Below, piece after piece: positions 6,359-7,477 of a DNA stretch of 7,477 nt. A program made the position numbers and the translations under genes. This stretch comes from an uncultured Propionibacteriaceae bacterium. Its GTDB lineage: Bacteria > Actinomycetota > Actinomycetes > Propionibacteriales > Propionibacteriaceae. Under the pieces are notes generated by a model. It was not told where the DNA came from. It ran no database searches and was given only the letters and a program-made list of their open reading frames with translations. Each line of letters begins with the position of its first letter. Position 1 is the first letter of the stretch. Location: NCBI GenBank assembly GCA_937859105.1, contig CALMAD010000184.1:1-7477 (forward strand). The letters run 5' to 3'.

Positions 6359-7477
6359 GCGATCACCTCGTTGGGTCGTCGTCCCGCCGGCGGTGGCGGT
6401 GGAGGCAACGTATCGCACCGACGGGCGTCGCCCGTCGGCCTCGGCGGCGTCGGCGAGCCGGCCGCGTCGGGTGGCGCGGCCAGCCGCTCGTTGACGGACC
6501 GGCGGGTGTCGCGAGCGATCGGGACGACCAGCACCTCGACGCCGCGCGGCGGACGGGCCAGGGCGTCCGGGACGTCCGCGAGCGCGATCCTGCTTGCCCG
6601 CACCCCATAGGACGCCGCGAGCGCCGCCAGGTCGACGCCGGCCGGCGTGGCGAAGACGCGCTCGAAGGCGTCCGCGAACGAGGGCGACCCGTACTCGAGC
6701 GTCGCGAAGATCGCGCCCCCGGAATCGTCGGCCACGACGACCCGGAGGTCGGGGACGGGCTCGTCCGGCCCGAGCGCGAGGCCGTGGGAGTCGTGCAGGA
6801 ACGTCAGGTCGCCGCACAGCAGCGTCGTGGGCCGGCCCGCGCCGAGCGCGACCCCGGCCGCGGTCGAGACCGTGCCGTCGATGCCCGCGAGGCCGCGGTT
6901 GGCGTAGACCTCGGGCGGCTCGCCGGCGACCGGCGTCAGGTCGAGGTCGCGGACGCCCTGGGACGCCCCGGCCACCAGCACCTGAGGCGTCCGGCCGGAC
7001 TCGGCGTCGCCGCAGCAGGACGCCCAGACTGCCCGCGCGAGTGCCCAGCCGGAGGTGTCCCCGGCCGTGAGGCGGGCGACACGGGCGGAGGCCGCGGCGT
7101 CCGCCTCGCGCCAGCGCGGCAGCCAGGCGGGGTCGGCGGGCGGGAGCTCCGCGTCGCGGAGGACCCGGGTCACCCGCCAGCCTGGGTCGGGCCAGCGGTC
7201 GGAGGCGGCGATCGCCACCACCTCGACGTCGGGACGCGCCAGCAGCCGCGAAACGGGTCGCGACAAGGTCGGATGCCCGACGACCACCACGCGCTCGATC
7301 TCGTCGGCCAGCGGGGAGGCGAGCAGGAGGCGTCCGCAGGCGAGGGCCACATCGCCCCGCCGGGCGTTGCTGGACGGCTCCGCCACCAGCGGGACGCCGG
7401 CCGCGGCCGCCCGGCCGGCCCACGCCCGGCCGAGCGCGGGCGCGGCGTCCCCGGCGACGACGACCGTCGGCGGGCCG
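6355..7477 (-). CDS. menD: MenD (SEPHCHC synthase), C-terminal about 373 residues, 5' end outside the window
   Basis: MenD is a cytoplasmic thiamine-diphosphate enzyme that joins isochorismate and 2-oxoglutarate to give SEPHCHC, an early step of menaquinone synthesis. The visible part begins in the middle domain (TVVVAGD, then PLVAEPSSNAR at about 7360-7392). It continues into the cofactor domain: NRGLAGIDGTVSTA (near 6861-6900), the typical MenD motif; GDLTFLHD (6790-6813), whose Asp starts the Mg2+/thiamine-diphosphate motif; and VVADDSGGAIF just downstream, where mycobacterial MenD has, from memory, a form like SNDNGGGIF. The family is usually about 550 residues, so roughly a third is missing beyond position 7477. 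The GTG at 7384-7386 lies inside conserved MenD sequence and is not the start. After VNERLAA comes a 39-residue proline-rich tail (6358-6474) with six consecutive prolines (6388-6405), which I do not expect in MenD. The stop overlaps the transporter start. Confidence 0.93.
   Translation of the reverse strand, partial: GPPTVVVAGDAAPALGRAWAGRAAAAGVPLVAEPSSNARRGDVALACGRLLLASPLADEIERVVVVGHPTLSRPVSRLLARPDVEVVAIAASDRWPDPGWRVTRVLRDAELPPADPAWLPRWREADAAASARVARLTAGDTSGWALARAVWASCCGDAESGRTPQVLVAGASQGVRDLDLTPVAGEPPEVYANRGLAGIDGTVSTAAGVALGAGRPTTLLCGDLTFLHDSHGLALGPDEPVPDLRVVVADDSGGAIFATLEYGSPSFADAFERVFATPAGVDLAALAASYGVRASRIALADVPDALARPPRGVEVLVVPIARDTRRSVNERLAAPPDAAGSPTPPRPTGDARRCDTLPPPPPPAGRRPNEVIA
6361..6369 (-). 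promoter_or_regulatory. Unusually strong ribosome binding site for the Nramp-like gene
   Basis: The minus strand reads GAGGTGATC, a nine-base complement to the conserved 3' end of 16S rRNA (GATCACCTC), ending 2 bases before the ATG at 6358, with the GAGG core 7 bases from it. It lies within the last codons of menD and encodes Glu-Val-Ile there. It fixes the transporter start at 6358 and suggests strong reinitiation after menD. Confidence 0.75.

Noticed and set aside
6355..6600. Metal-responsive (DtxR/MntR/Fur-type) operator before the Nramp-like gene
   Set aside because: I see no AT-rich inverted repeat of those types. The upstream DNA is GC-rich menD coding sequence.
5345..6610. Plus-strand open frame opposite the transporter and menD
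   Set aside because: It is rich in Asp, Glu, Arg and His with no domain, and is the antisense of two well-supported genes.
6355..7386. A complete short gene starting at the GTG near 7386
   Set aside because: The frame stays open to the window edge and the upstream residues match the MenD middle domain, so this is an edge-truncated menD.

Overview
The window is a 7.5 kb piece of chromosome from a very GC-rich bacterium, almost certainly an actinobacterium and possibly a relative of the Propionibacteriaceae. The evidence is the extreme G/C preference at third codon positions, the long spurious open frames on the non-coding strand, and the presence of menaquinone (not ubiquinone) genes. The genus is inference. 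All but about 150 bases lie inside six genes: five complete and one cut by the right edge.

Layout: (1) 24-2446, minus strand: an ABC-type pair. The ATPase gene comes first in transcription and overlaps, through ATGA, the gene for a large polytopic membrane protein. (2) 2447-2548: a short divergent intergenic region with two GC-rich inverted repeats. (3) 2549-4991, plus strand: menG (demethylmenaquinone methyltransferase), then after 4 bases a two-domain RecB-like/RNase H-like putative nuclease of the TM0106 type. (4) 4981-5031: three tandem copies of a 17-bp unit at the convergent junction. They hold the stop codons of both flanking genes and can fold into two alternative hairpins, one placed downstream of each gene. 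(5) 5018-7477, minus strand: menD (5' end outside the window) overlapping through ATGA an Nramp-superfamily transporter gene.

How the genes fit together: MenD makes SEPHCHC, an early committed intermediate of menaquinone synthesis, and MenG performs the last methylation of demethylmenaquinone. The two ends of the pathway are encoded here on opposite strands in convergent units, each followed by a gene with no obvious menaquinone role (transporter after menD, nuclease after menG). The ABC pair is a separate unit, divergent from menG.

There is no mobile element, CRISPR array, RNA gene or phage signal, and most of the window is ordinary core chromosome. The points most worth a second look are the repeat-built junction, the nuclease that keeps an Fe-S cysteine set but seems to lack the acidic PD-(D/E)XK residues, the Nramp-like transporter without the usual DPGN and MPH metal motifs, and the proline-rich MenD tail that overlaps the transporter's start.
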